Origin: Dolichospermum sp. UHCC 0259
GTDB lineage: Bacteria > Cyanobacteriota > Cyanobacteriia > Cyanobacteriales > Nostocaceae
DNA: 64,000 nt
Direction of reading: 5' to 3'
NCBI RefSeq assembly: GCF_009711935.1
Contig: NZ_VIKX01000264.1
Coordinates: forward strand, 37,230 to 101,229
The translations under genes and the position numbers were made by a program. The notes below the pieces were generated by a model that saw only the letters and a list, made by a program, of their open reading frames with translations, was not told the DNA's origin and did no database searches. How positions within the stretch are numbered: the stretch's first letter is position 1; every line of letters starts with the position of its first letter. This document shows, in pieces, positions 46,612 to 55,625 of this stretch.

Positions 46612-47745
46612 ATGAGTGAACCTTATCTGTTGGCGGCAAGTTTATTAACCGGATTGGTAATACCAACATCAACACCCCCCCAAATAACCAATCTTCCCAA
46701 AGATTCTCTATCTTTATTGGATTTAGCCGAGGGTTTCCAGGTTTACGACAGCAAAAAAAATTCTGCACGTCAAATTGCTGTACCTGAATTTAGTAATCAA
46801 ATTGAAAAGTCTTCACCAGCAAAGAAGAGTCTTGTCAAGACCGATAAATCATTACCAAAATCCAGTAGACAAAGACCGACGACAGTTGAACAATCATCAG
46901 TAATCAGAAAAAACCTTCCCAGCGTAGAGATTCTATTATCAGAATTCAATCAGCAGGGATTATCAACACCTGTAAAATCATCCTTTAACTTCCATTCCCC
47001 AAAGACTCCAACTACGTCACCTACTTCTGGTAGTCAACTCTACCAGCAAAGATTAGCATCACTTGTAGCTGGTCAAATTTATACGCGCACTGATAATGAT
47101 GAAAATTTAGAATTATCCGGGGAATTAAATAAGGCATCTAAACTGACTTATCAAGACTGGAAAAGCTTATTAGCGATGGAAGCTAAAGCTATAACTAAAG
47201 GTCAAGGTGCAAATCGGTTAAGTATTTTAGTAGGTGATTCTTTAAGTTTGTGGTTTCCCAAAGACAAATTACCTACGGGTAAATTATGGCTAAATCAAGG
47301 TATATCTGGAGACACTTCCGAGGGCGTTTCTAAAAGATTGTCGGCTTTTTCTGCCACCAGACCCGATGTAATTTATGTGATGATTGGGATTAATGATTTA
47401 CGTAAGGGGGCTACTGACAAGTCAATTTTGGTCAATTCTTCGCGGATTATTCATCGCTTACGTCAGAGTCATTCCACCAGTCAGATTATTGTCCAATCTA
47501 TTTTACCTGTGCGATCGCAAAAAATCCCCAATAGTCGAATTCGTCATATTAACGCCCAACTAGCTGTAATTGCCCAAAAGCAAGGAGCTAATTACCTAAA
47601 TATTCACAATTGGTTTACGGATATTGATGGCAATTTGCGTCCCGAATTAACTACAGATGGATTACATTTATCTTTAGCAGGATATCAAGTGTGGCAATTT
47701 GCACTTGAGCAAATCGAATATAGAGTTGCTCAAATTTACAACTGA
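46612..47745 (+). CDS. SGNH/GDSL hydrolase, probably cell-envelope
   Basis: A 377-residue protein. The first 150 residues are low-complexity, Ser/Thr/Pro/Gln-rich, following a short hydrophobic start (YLLAASLLTGLVIPT). The SGNH hydrolase domain occupies about 200-375: block I GDSL with Ser210 (LVGDSLSLW), Gly in NQGISGDTS, Asn in VMIGINDLRKG, and catalytic Asp/His in TTDGLHLSLAGY. Esterase or deacetylase action on envelope sugars or lipids is possible. AAGGA precedes the ATG. No operon partner. Confidence 0.85.
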   Translation: MSEPYLLAASLLTGLVIPTSTPPQITNLPKDSLSLLDLAEGFQVYDSKKNSARQIAVPEFSNQIEKSSPAKKSLVKTDKSLPKSSRQRPTTVEQSSVIRKNLPSVEILLSEFNQQGLSTPVKSSFNFHSPKTPTTSPTSGSQLYQQRLASLVAGQIYTRTDNDENLELSGELNKASKLTYQDWKSLLAMEAKAITKGQGANRLSILVGDSLSLWFPKDKLPTGKLWLNQGISGDTSEGVSKRLSAFSATRPDVIYVMIGINDLRKGATDKSILVNSSRIIHRLRQSHSTSQIIVQSILPVRSQKIPNSRIRHINAQLAVIAQKQGANYLNIHNWFTDIDGNLRPELTTDGLHLSLAGYQVWQFALEQIEYRVAQIYN

Positions 47746-47791
47746 TATATGCAAATTAAATGTATATTAACGTAAGTTGCTAGTTGGGAAT

Positions 47792-47855
47792 GGGCAAGAG
47801 GCAAGAGGCAAGGGGCAAAAGTAGTTTACCACTGACCACTGACCACTGACCACTA
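47792..47855. repeat. GGCAAGA and CCACTGA heptad arrays
   Basis: GGCAAGAGGCAAGAGGCAAGGGGC followed after about 15 bp by ACCACTGACCACTGACCACT. The second unit is the same as the one inserted into mfd at 41411-41443. Confidence 0.9.
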
Positions 47856-47889
47856 GTAACTTAGGTTATATTATTTCACAGGTCAGGGT

Positions 47890-48804
47890 GTGAGAGCTAT
47901 CAATAAATATCAAATGGTAGATCGGATAAATGATATCGCTTGGCAAGCTCACCAGGGCAGCGTAGCGGCAATTATTCAAGTTTTGAATGAAAGGCTAGTT
48001 GTGTCCGGTGTCAGAACTAGAGCCGTTTTTGCGGCTGGTATATTACAACTTTTGTGTGAAGCAGCTACAGTAGAGCAACTGGAGCAATCTGTCTTAGTGC
48101 CAAAAATTCAAGAAATTTTGGACTCACTTGCACCACGTCATATTCGCCGAGTTAATATTAATAGTCGAATTGTTCGAGAAGAGCAATTACTATGGTTAGA
48201 GGAAATTAACCGCGATACTGATGGTCAATTACTGTGGTCACAGGAAATTACTATATACCAACCAAATTTCTTGAAACGGTTAATTCCAGAGTTAACTGAA
48301 GTTTATACCAAATCAAGAAAACCTATTTTAACAAAACCCCAATCTTTGCTAAAGAATCAAGATCAGGGCAAAATTTCTGTCAAAACATTATTTGTATGGG
48401 TTACTGGTTTATCTTCAGTAATTTTACTGGCTTGGTTGCTAGATTTTCGGTTAGATAATCCATTGAAGAAGCTGTTGCCATTAGTGGATTCTCAATCTTC
48501 TGGGACAGTCAACCAAAGACCGCCAGAATCATCGAATCGTCCTGGTAGCCAAAGTTTTTCTGTTCCATTGGATGATCCGTTTGTTGCATCTGTGAGACTA
48601 GCTAACCAGGCAACTGCGACTGGTAAAATGGCTACAACTTCAACTCAGTGGTTGGAATTAGCGGCTACTTGGCAACGGGCTTCTGATTTAATGGGTCAGG
48701 TTGCACCTAGTCACAGCCGCTATCAGGAAGCACAGATTAGAACTAAGTTGTATAAAAAGTTTAGTGAGGCTGCCCAGAAAGAAGCTCAAAAGAGTGAATC
48801 TTAA
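47890..48804 (+). CDS. Cyanobacterial protein of unknown function with one TM helix
   Basis: A 304-residue protein. The N-terminal half is helical (MVDRINDIAWQAHQGSVAAIIQVLNE... TRAVFAAGILQLLCEAATVEQLEQ) and probably cytoplasmic. One TM helix near 170-190 (TLFVWVTGLSSVILLAWLLDF) is followed by a Ser/Pro-rich linker and a helical C-terminal domain (LELAATWQRASDLMGQVAPSHSRYQEA). The start could be GTG at 47890 or ATG at 47914 (MVDRIND); the latter fits better with the helix start. No family function known to me; the helical C-domain could be TPR-like. Confidence 0.75.
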   Translation: MRAINKYQMVDRINDIAWQAHQGSVAAIIQVLNERLVVSGVRTRAVFAAGILQLLCEAATVEQLEQSVLVPKIQEILDSLAPRHIRRVNINSRIVREEQLLWLEEINRDTDGQLLWSQEITIYQPNFLKRLIPELTEVYTKSRKPILTKPQSLLKNQDQGKISVKTLFVWVTGLSSVILLAWLLDFRLDNPLKKLLPLVDSQSSGTVNQRPPESSNRPGSQSFSVPLDDPFVASVRLANQATATGKMATTSTQWLELAATWQRASDLMGQVAPSHSRYQEAQIRTKLYKKFSEAAQKEAQKSES

Positions 48805-49116
48805 CAATGTCAGAATCAGGATGTCCAGGATGTATTGTTCCTATTCTCGAATCGGTGACTCCTGACTCCTAGTCCTCACAGATAACTTTTTCAGCAAACC
48901 CTAATTATGTGTTTATATTTAAAATAATTTCTGCTACTGATTACAGTGGTTGCAACAGCTTATTCACATTGAGACTGGTCATGGATAATTGTCTCCTTTT
49001 TGCTTCTTTGACAAAAGTAATATAAAATGCCCTGTGTTACCAGTACGGTTCACTAGCATCAAAAATTTTTAGGCTAGAGAACATTAGTCCATTGGCCAGG
49101 TGCGAGATAAAATACT
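48805..49116. other. Intergenic region with short heptad remnants
   Basis: GACTCCTGACTCCT at about 48856 is a small STRR fragment. Beyond that no ORF or clear promoter was found before the SLH gene. Confidence 0.45.
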
Positions 49117-50577
49117 ATGAATCCCATTAACTTAAGTTGGAGTAAGCTGGTTGTTACAGCCGTTTCTGTTGTCGCATTATCGCCAATATTTTCTGCATTA
49201 GCAGTATCAAGACTTTCTTCCCCAGTTGCATCAAAATTAGGTAATTCTCCACAAACGCAACTTTTGGTAGGTCAATCTGACGGTGAAGCAATTGATATTC
49301 CCGTTAATACAAGTTTTTCACCACAAAAGAAATCAGCCTTCACGCTTTATATATGGCAACCTGGGGGGACAATAAAAGAAGTAATTGCCCGAATTTCTAT
49401 TAAGAGTAAATATGGTAATAAATACCGCCAAGAAAGGTTTTTAGGTGATTATAAATATAAGATTAAGCAAAAGGCTAAGTTTGTTAAAGGGTTTAAATTA
49501 GGCGATCGCATCGTTATCCGCTTATATGATACCAATAATCGCTTTATTGGTTACAGTGAATTTGTTTGTTTGCCGGAAAATACTGCGGTTAACTTGATTC
49601 TATCAGCTAATCCCACAGAAAACAAAGTAGTTCGCACATTTTATGGTTTTGATGTCAATAATGATAGCATTGTTGATAATACTAACGCCTACGATTATTT
49701 CACGGAAGTTAATAACCAAAAAGTTACTTTTCTGAATAGTTCGGAAAAGATTAATATTGTCCAATATCAAGCCGCCGGATTTGCCAAAGTTGCCACCACT
49801 GGCGTTTATCCTACCTCCTTTAGCGAAGGTGATTTTGCTGTAGCGGGTAAATCTATCAATGCCTTTGATTCTACCTTAGCAAAAGCCTTAACTGCTAATC
49901 CTGGTAGTTTGGTAAAGTTGACCCCAATTAGTACAAACTCCAGTTTTGAACTTGGTAAATTATTAAGTGAATATCGCCAAATAGGCGTAGCGAAAGGTAT
50001 TCAAGTCTCATTTTCTGATATTTCCAAAAACTATTGGGCTAGGGAATATATTTCTGAATTGGCAGCAATGGAAGTAATTGATGGATTTCCCAATGGCACT
50101 TTCCGTCCCAATGCACCAGTAACTCGTGCAGAATTAGCCGCCCTTTTACAAAAAGTATTTATTAAAAGTAAAGTTCGAGAAGCAATTAATTTTAAAGATG
50201 TTCCTAAGCGATATTGGGCTTATGATGCCATTCGAGAAACTTACGAAATGGGCTTTTTTACTATTCTCAATAGCAAAAACTTTAACCCCACACAAAAGCT
50301 GAACCGCCTAGATGTTTTAATAACTTTAGCCAAAGGATTGAATTATAAATTTACAGGTTCAACAAAAAATATCCTTTCAGTTTATAGTGATGCTTCTAGC
50401 ATTAGAAGTGAACATCGTAATTTTATCGCTGCTCTAACAGAAAATGGTGTAATTATCAATCATCCTAATAGAAAATTGCTAAATACTAAAAAAGTTGCTA
50501 CTAGAGCAGATGTTTGTGCTTTATTGTATAGAGCAATGGTGAGCGCTGGTGAAGTGGCAGATTTGCCATCAAAATAA
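49117..50577 (+). CDS. Secreted protein with three SLH domains
   Basis: A 486-residue exported protein with an N-terminal signal (KLVVTAVSVVALSPIFSALA). Residues about 40-290 form a beta-rich domain of unknown type with an asparagine-rich FDVNNDSIVDNTNAYD stretch that may bind Ca2+. The C-terminal part has three S-layer homology domains: FSDISKNYWAREYISELAAM...PNAPVTRAELAALLQKVF (about 296-348), FKDVPKRYWAYDAIRETYEM, and YSDASSIRSEHRNFIAALTENG. SLH domains bind pyruvylated secondary cell-wall polysaccharide or peptidoglycan. It likely anchors the N-terminal domain to the cell wall. Exact role unknown. Confidence 0.88.
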   Translation: MNPINLSWSKLVVTAVSVVALSPIFSALAVSRLSSPVASKLGNSPQTQLLVGQSDGEAIDIPVNTSFSPQKKSAFTLYIWQPGGTIKEVIARISIKSKYGNKYRQERFLGDYKYKIKQKAKFVKGFKLGDRIVIRLYDTNNRFIGYSEFVCLPENTAVNLILSANPTENKVVRTFYGFDVNNDSIVDNTNAYDYFTEVNNQKVTFLNSSEKINIVQYQAAGFAKVATTGVYPTSFSEGDFAVAGKSINAFDSTLAKALTANPGSLVKLTPISTNSSFELGKLLSEYRQIGVAKGIQVSFSDISKNYWAREYISELAAMEVIDGFPNGTFRPNAPVTRAELAALLQKVFIKSKVREAINFKDVPKRYWAYDAIRETYEMGFFTILNSKNFNPTQKLNRLDVLITLAKGLNYKFTGSTKNILSVYSDASSIRSEHRNFIAALTENGVIINHPNRKLLNTKKVATRADVCALLYRAMVSAGEVADLPSK

Positions 50578-50708
50578 ACGTTTAACCTAGCCTTGTCTAT
50601 TCCCTGCTTTTTCAACTTAGCTATCGAGGTGTAGATGTTGATTGTTACCAACTCAAGTTACTCTGAAAAGTGATTGACATAAGTTGATAACACAACAAAA
50701 CACAGAAT

Positions 50709-52427
50709 ATGGAAACAGAGCATAGTTTAATTCTGGATCTGACAATCGTCTTAGTCTCTACAGCATTAGGAGGATTTTTATCTCATCGGTTGCATCAACC
50801 TGTGATACTTGGTTATTTAGTTAGTGGTTTTGCTATTGGACCTTTTGGTTTAAAGTTATTAAGCAACGTCGCTGATATTAAATCTTTAGCAGAAATTGGT
50901 GTTGCCTTCCTACTATTTGCCCTGGGTGTAGAATTTTCTTTAGCAGACCTAAAACGAGTTAAACAAATTGCGATTAAAGGCAGTTTACTACAAATTGGTT
51001 TAACAATTGCCCTAGTAGCAATAGTAACTGTTTTGACAGGTTGGGCTTCGGGAATCACACAAGGAATCTTCTTAGGAGCAGTTTTATCTCTTTCTTCCAC
51101 AGCAATCGTATTAAAAACACTCACAGAGAGTGATGAAACTAATACAGTGCATGGGCAAATTATGCTGGCAATATTAATTGCTCAAGATTTAGCTTTGGGT
51201 GTCATGTTAGCAATACTTCCTGCTTTGCAACAACCCGAAAATATTGCTGTAGCACTAGGCTTTGCTTTAGTTAAAATTGCCCTGTTTGCAGTAGTCGCAA
51301 TTATATTAAGTGTGTGGATAGTTCCCCGGATTTTAAGTAATATTGCCGCTACAGAAAGTAATGAATTATTTCTCTTGGTTGTAATTGCCTTATGCTTAGG
51401 AGTTGCATTAACAACTGCATACTTGGGTCTTTCCATTGCTATGGGGGCATTTGTGGCTGGTTTAATGATATCGGAAATTGATTATTCTGACCAGGCATTA
51501 GCAAGAATTTTACCGTTGCGAGATACATTTGCTAGTCTGTTTTTTGCATCAATTGGAATGCTGATTGATCCGGCTATTCTCATCAACAATTTTGGACTAA
51601 TTTTAGGACTTGTCACTTTGGTAATGCTGGGTAAAGCCGCAATTATTTTAGGCATTGTTTTAAAGTTTGGCTACTCTCTAAAAAATGCCATTATTGTCAG
51701 TTTTGGCATCAACCAAATTGGTGAATTTTCTTTTGTATTAGCCTTAGCTGGTTTAAAATTAGAATTGCTATCTCAACAAACCTATTCTTTATTGTTAGGA
51801 ACAACAGCAATTACACTCGTACTAACTCCTTTATCTCTTAAAGTTGCACCTTTAATTGTAGATAATTTGCATCGAAATCCCTTACTCGCAAAGTTATTAC
51901 AACGCTTTTCTGCACCAAAAACAATATCTATGCCAGAAATAATTACTGATCACGTAGTAGTAGCTGGTTACGGTAGAGTTGGGCAAGTAATTGTTAGTAT
52001 ATTACAAAGCCAAGGATATCCAGTTTTAGTAATTGAAAATAGCGAAGCATCTGTACAAAGATTAAGAATGCGCCAAATTCCTTACATTTTTGGTGATGCA
52101 GATTCTGAATTAGTATTAGAAAAAGCGCATTTAGAAACTGCTAAAGCTTTAGCGATCGCCCTTCCTGATCCTGCTAGTACCCGCTTACTGTTGAAAAATG
52201 CTTTGACTATTGCCCCTTATTTAGATGTAATTGCTCGTTCACACAGTAATAAGGAAATTGATATTTTAGCTCAAATGGGTGCGAAAGAAGTTGTCCAACC
52301 TGAATTTGAAGCCGCATTAGAGTTAGGGAATCATTTACTAAAAACCTTGGGTGCAGAAGACAGTTACATCCAAACTGTGATCAATACTATTCGCAAAGAT
52401 AGATATTTAAGTGTTAGACCTGATTAA
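50709..52427 (+). CDS. Monovalent cation:proton antiporter (CPA2, KefB/YbaL type) with RCK-N domain
   Basis: A 572-residue membrane antiporter. Residues about 1-385 contain roughly twelve hydrophobic segments, starting with LTIVLVSTALGGFLSHRLHQPVILGYLVSG, and a GVEFSLADL loop typical of CPA2 proteins. The C-terminal part (about 415-535) is an RCK/TrkA-N domain with GYGRVGQVIVSILQSQGYPVLVIENS, a Rossmann motif that binds NAD(H) or other nucleotides. Function: K+ or Na+ efflux in exchange for protons, pH and osmotic balance. Single gene. Ion specificity cannot be decided. Confidence 0.92.
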   Translation: METEHSLILDLTIVLVSTALGGFLSHRLHQPVILGYLVSGFAIGPFGLKLLSNVADIKSLAEIGVAFLLFALGVEFSLADLKRVKQIAIKGSLLQIGLTIALVAIVTVLTGWASGITQGIFLGAVLSLSSTAIVLKTLTESDETNTVHGQIMLAILIAQDLALGVMLAILPALQQPENIAVALGFALVKIALFAVVAIILSVWIVPRILSNIAATESNELFLLVVIALCLGVALTTAYLGLSIAMGAFVAGLMISEIDYSDQALARILPLRDTFASLFFASIGMLIDPAILINNFGLILGLVTLVMLGKAAIILGIVLKFGYSLKNAIIVSFGINQIGEFSFVLALAGLKLELLSQQTYSLLLGTTAITLVLTPLSLKVAPLIVDNLHRNPLLAKLLQRFSAPKTISMPEIITDHVVVAGYGRVGQVIVSILQSQGYPVLVIENSEASVQRLRMRQIPYIFGDADSELVLEKAHLETAKALAIALPDPASTRLLLKNALTIAPYLDVIARSHSNKEIDILAQMGAKEVVQPEFEAALELGNHLLKTLGAEDSYIQTVINTIRKDRYLSVRPD

Positions 52428-52515
52428 TAATAGACATCTTTTAATCAGGATGGGGGAGATAGGGTGTAGAGTGTAGAGAAAAATAATTATTTTTGCTTCT
52501 ACCTCTCACCCTACT

Positions 52516-54261
52516 TTAACCTTTAACGCACAGAACTTGTTTGAGAGTTGCCACTATTTCCACCAAATCAGATTGGTTTGCCATTACCTGTTCAATGGGT
52601 TTATAAGCAGCAGGAATTTCATCTAAAACCCCTGTATCTTTACGACATTCTACCCCCTGTGTTTGCTCGATTAAATCATCAAGAGTATAGACATTTTTGG
52701 CTTTACTTCTTGACATTAAGCGCCCTGCGCCATGACTACAGGAACAAAAACTATGAGCATTTCCTTTCCCTTTCACAATAAAAGATTTTGCTCCCATTGA
52801 ACCAGGAATAATCCCATAATCTTCTGTTTGAGCGCGAACTGCACCTTTCCGAGTGACATACACATTTTCGCCAAAATGTACTTCTTTTTCGGCGTAATTG
52901 TGATGACAATTTACCTCTAATAAAGGTTTGGTAACTTTCCCTCCATTGAGATGTTTTTCGACAATCTTTTTAAATCGTGACATCATCACATCACGGTTAA
53001 AAAGTGCGTAATTTTGCGCCCATTGTAAATCTTCCCAGTAGGCTTTAAATTCTGGTGTCCCCACGACAAAGTGAGCTAAATCAGGATCTGGTAATTTATT
53101 ATTTGCCATTTTTGCTAATTCTTTAGCAGTATTAATATGGCATTGTGCAAGTTTATTACCAATATTCCGAGAACCGGAATGCAGCATTAACCAAACTTGA
53201 TTTTCTGTGTCGAGACAAACTTCAATAAAATGATTGCCTCCACCGAGAGAACCCATTTGTTTCATCGCTTTACCTTCTAAATCTTGCACACCACGATGCA
53301 AATTAGAAAAATCGCGCCATCTTTGCCAGTTGGTTACTGCTTTTTCTACATCTTTGTTTTCATTAAATCCTGTGGGAATTGCGGCTTCAATATCGAGGCG
53401 AATTTTCTTGAGTTTGCCCTCTAATTGTTCACCTGTAAATTGTGTTTTGATGGCACTCATACCGCAGTTGTGAACAAATACCCCAGCTTTGAGAGCAAAA
53501 TTATGATACTCCGGTACTGCCAAACAATACACATTTTCCGTGTAATTTAGGGGAATTACTGCAACAACTTTGTGATTATAATTAATCAGGTAATCTATCA
53601 ATTCAATATTTTCTGGTCGGTTATCCAATTCATTAATTTCACCTAATAAACCAGAACGAGCAATCATCCAATGTGCCTTTTGCCATCTTCCAGAATATGG
53701 TTGAGATATGAGGGTATAACCATCTTTATCAATTTGAGAATAAAAAGGCATTAAAGAAGTACCTGCTTCCAGAAATTGTGCTTCTTTATAATTGCCGTCT
53801 CGAAGCATAAATTGATGATCTGGAGTACAGATAATCTCTTCATTGTTATCTAAAATTACTTTAACAAGGGGCGCATTTTTTCTCGTTAATTTTGCAGTGG
53901 CTTTAGCAGCTACAACTTTTCCTGTTGGTGTACAGGCATAAATTATAAATTCTTCATTTTTATCAACTAATTCTTTGATTGGATAGTATTTTCCATCAAC
54001 TAAAGGAATCAATGTTTCTCCGACAAAGCAACCTAAATCCACCCCCACAGCCGCAGGAATAATGGCATCTTTAGTAGCAATAACTGAACCAACTAACGCG
54101 CCTTTTCCTAAGTGAACATCGGGCATTAAAGCCACGTGTTTAAATACAAATGGCAATGAGGCTACATTCTTAGCCATTTTAGTTTCATCTGAGCCTAATG
54201 AATGATTTGCCCAAGATAAAACGGGGTGGGGTGTGGTAATTCCTAATTGTTCGTAGGGCAT
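52516..54261 (-). CDS. rtcB: RtcB-type RNA ligase precursor interrupted by an in-frame intein
   Basis: RtcB joins 2',3'-cyclic-phosphate ends to 5'-OH RNA using GTP and Mn2+. The 581-residue precursor contains a 188-residue intein (residues 78-265) placed inside the motif GVDLG/CGMSA at the metal-binding cysteine. The mature ligase would be about 393 residues, in family range. Extein landmarks are LMPDVHLGKGALVGSV, LGGGNHFIEV, MLHSGSRNIGNK, NCHHNYA and SHGAGR with His510 (the guanylated His). The ligase becomes active only after splicing: the +1 residue Cys266 replaces the intein Cys78 as the metal ligand. Start MPYEQLGITT at 54261. Divergent from a HAD hydrolase gene. Confidence 0.94.
   Translation of the reverse strand: MPYEQLGITTPHPVLSWANHSLGSDETKMAKNVASLPFVFKHVALMPDVHLGKGALVGSVIATKDAIIPAAVGVDLGCFVGETLIPLVDGKYYPIKELVDKNEEFIIYACTPTGKVVAAKATAKLTRKNAPLVKVILDNNEEIICTPDHQFMLRDGNYKEAQFLEAGTSLMPFYSQIDKDGYTLISQPYSGRWQKAHWMIARSGLLGEINELDNRPENIELIDYLINYNHKVVAVIPLNYTENVYCLAVPEYHNFALKAGVFVHNCGMSAIKTQFTGEQLEGKLKKIRLDIEAAIPTGFNENKDVEKAVTNWQRWRDFSNLHRGVQDLEGKAMKQMGSLGGGNHFIEVCLDTENQVWLMLHSGSRNIGNKLAQCHINTAKELAKMANNKLPDPDLAHFVVGTPEFKAYWEDLQWAQNYALFNRDVMMSRFKKIVEKHLNGGKVTKPLLEVNCHHNYAEKEVHFGENVYVTRKGAVRAQTEDYGIIPGSMGAKSFIVKGKGNAHSFCSCSHGAGRLMSRSKAKNVYTLDDLIEQTQGVECRKDTGVLDEIPAAYKPIEQVMANQSDLVEIVATLKQVLCVKG
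53467..54030 (-). other. Intein in RtcB (188 residues, eroded HNH-type insert)
   Basis: Residue 1 is Cys78 (CFVGETLIPL, block A). Block B has CTPDHQFML with Thr146 and His149. Block F is ENVYCLAVPEYHNFAL (242-257) and block G VFVHN ending at Asn265 with penultimate His264. The next residue is Cys266, first of the C-extein. All four self-splicing blocks are intact. Between B and F lies GYTLISQPYSGRWQKAHWMIARSG and LDNRPENIELI, which looks like the flanks of an HNH homing endonuclease whose core (the His-Asn-His region) is missing. So it is probably splicing-competent but not homing. Confidence 0.92.
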
Positions 54262-54389
54262 AATTTTAATTGGGGATTTGAGGTTTTACTAAAAACGCCA
54301 ATCATCTGGAGTTTTTGGACAAAACTTTTATCTTGAATTTCTCGTATTACAACGATACTACACAAATTATCACTCTGTCAAGCTAAACA

Positions 54390-54422
54390 AGATCCCTGAT
54401 TTCTTAAAGAAGTCGGGGATCT
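54390..54422. repeat. 33-bp palindrome, copy 3 (between rtcB and HAD gene starts)
   Basis: AGATCCCTGATTTCTT and AAAGAAGTCGGGGATCT; two mismatches from the consensus in the left arm. It lies in a divergent intergenic region, where a terminator would not be expected. Confidence 0.85.
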
Positions 54423-54519
54423 GGCTCTTGTATATGTTCAAAAATGGGTTAATCTTAAATGTATTCCGGTAATTTACTCTGATAAATAATCATCTGGAGG
54501 ATTGTTTCCAGCTTGCACT

Positions 54520-55248
54520 ATGAGTTTAAAGGCAGTTTTATTTGATTTTAATGGTGTCATTATTAAAGATGGATCAATCCATATTCAATTGATAGATGAT
54601 ATTCTTGTACAGGAAAATCTTCAACCTCAACGGGTGCAGGAACGTCAAGCTTTTTTAGGGATAGGCTCTCGCGCGTATCTGCAAAATCTGTTGAAAAGTC
54701 GTGGTAGGGTGGTGACGGAAGCTTATATGATGCAGTTACTCACCCGCAAAGCTCAAGCTTATGTGTTGGAGTTTGAGAAGCTGGAAAAATTGCCTTTGTA
54801 TTCGGGAATTGAAGATGTGATTTTTCAGATTCGTTCTCGTCATCTGAAAATGGCGTTAGTCAGTGATGCTTTATCTCCAGAAATAGAAATGGTATTGACA
54901 TCTGCTAAATTAGCTGAATACTTTTCTGTGATTGTGTCGGGGGATGATATCAGCAGCAATAAACCTAATCCAGAAGGTTATTTACTGGCGGTTGACAGGC
55001 TAAATCAGGTATATCCAGAGTTAGATATTCAAGCTAATGAGTGTTTAGTGATTGAACATACTCCAATGGGTATCCAAGCAGCTAAACGCGCTCAAATGCA
55101 AGTAGTGGGAGTAGCGAATACTTACCCTTTCCATATGCTGCAACGTCAAGCTAATTGGACGATTGATTATCTGATTGATTTGGATTTACAACGGGTACAG
55201 GAAGTTTTTGCGGAAAAAGATGTGAAATCTATTGTTCCTGAGTGCTAA
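54520..55248 (+). CDS. HAD-superfamily hydrolase (beta-phosphoglucomutase-like)
   Basis: A 242-residue cytoplasmic HAD enzyme. Motif I is KAVLFDFNGVI with the nucleophile DFN (Asp) followed by Asn in place of the second Asp (usually DxD), motif II ALVSDA, motif III SSNKPNPEGY with Lys, and motif IV-like CLVIEHTPMGIQAA. The change of the +2 acid to Asn in motif I is seen in some phosphonatase/dehalogenase-type subfamilies, so a simple phosphatase call is uncertain. The ATG at 54520 gives MSLKAVLFDFNGV; GGAGG is placed for a TTG at 54502 but is too close (about 2 bp) to it. Confidence 0.85.
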   Translation: MSLKAVLFDFNGVIIKDGSIHIQLIDDILVQENLQPQRVQERQAFLGIGSRAYLQNLLKSRGRVVTEAYMMQLLTRKAQAYVLEFEKLEKLPLYSGIEDVIFQIRSRHLKMALVSDALSPEIEMVLTSAKLAEYFSVIVSGDDISSNKPNPEGYLLAVDRLNQVYPELDIQANECLVIEHTPMGIQAAKRAQMQVVGVANTYPFHMLQRQANWTIDYLIDLDLQRVQEVFAEKDVKSIVPEC

Positions 55249-55293
55249 GATATGATATGTATGTCAGAGTCGGCAGTTTCTTGGCACTTACAA

Positions 55294-55366
55294 GGGGAAT
55301 TAGCTCAGTTGGTAGAGTGCTGCGATCGCACCGCAGAGGCCAGGGGTTCGAGTCTCCTATTCTCCA
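55294..55366 (+). tRNA. trnA-CGC: tRNA-Ala (anticodon CGC)
   Basis: Acceptor GGGGAAT/ATTCTCC pairs over 7 bp including G3:T70, the alanine identity pair. Discriminator A follows with CCA absent. Anticodon arm CTGCG-ATCGCAC-CGCAG gives anticodon CGC. The T arm AGGGG-TTCGAGT-CTCCT is sound. 73 nt. The octamer GCGATCGC (HIP1) spans the anticodon arm. Confidence 0.94.
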
Positions 55367-55404
55367 TTTGCAAATTAGTGTCGTTTTTCCCAGGTTAATA
55401 TCTT

Positions 55405-55603
55405 AGGATTTACGCATTGACAAGATTCTCCAAATATGTAACGTGAATTTTATCCCTTGTAGGGTGCGTCAGATAGAGGAAATCTGTTTTTTTGTCAAAA
55501 TATCGTGTCTGACGCACCCTACTCAATAGGTTATTCCCAAAGCCGAAAACGACGCAATTTCGTTCATTCATATCATGGCAAGTTTGTACAGTGCGTAAGT
55601 CCT
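55405..55603. mobile_element. MITE-like palindromic element, copy 2
   Basis: AGGATTTACGCA at the left and TGCGTAAGTCCT at the right are inverted repeats (11/12). Inside, GTAGGGTGCGTCAGA (about 55459) is mirrored by TCTGACGCACCCTAC (about 55507). About 200 bp, no ORF. Same family as 8359-8481. It ends about 20 bp before the alpha/beta hydrolase start, so it could contribute to its promoter. Confidence 0.8.
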
Positions 55604-55625
55604 ATATCTTTATTTTGATTGAAAA

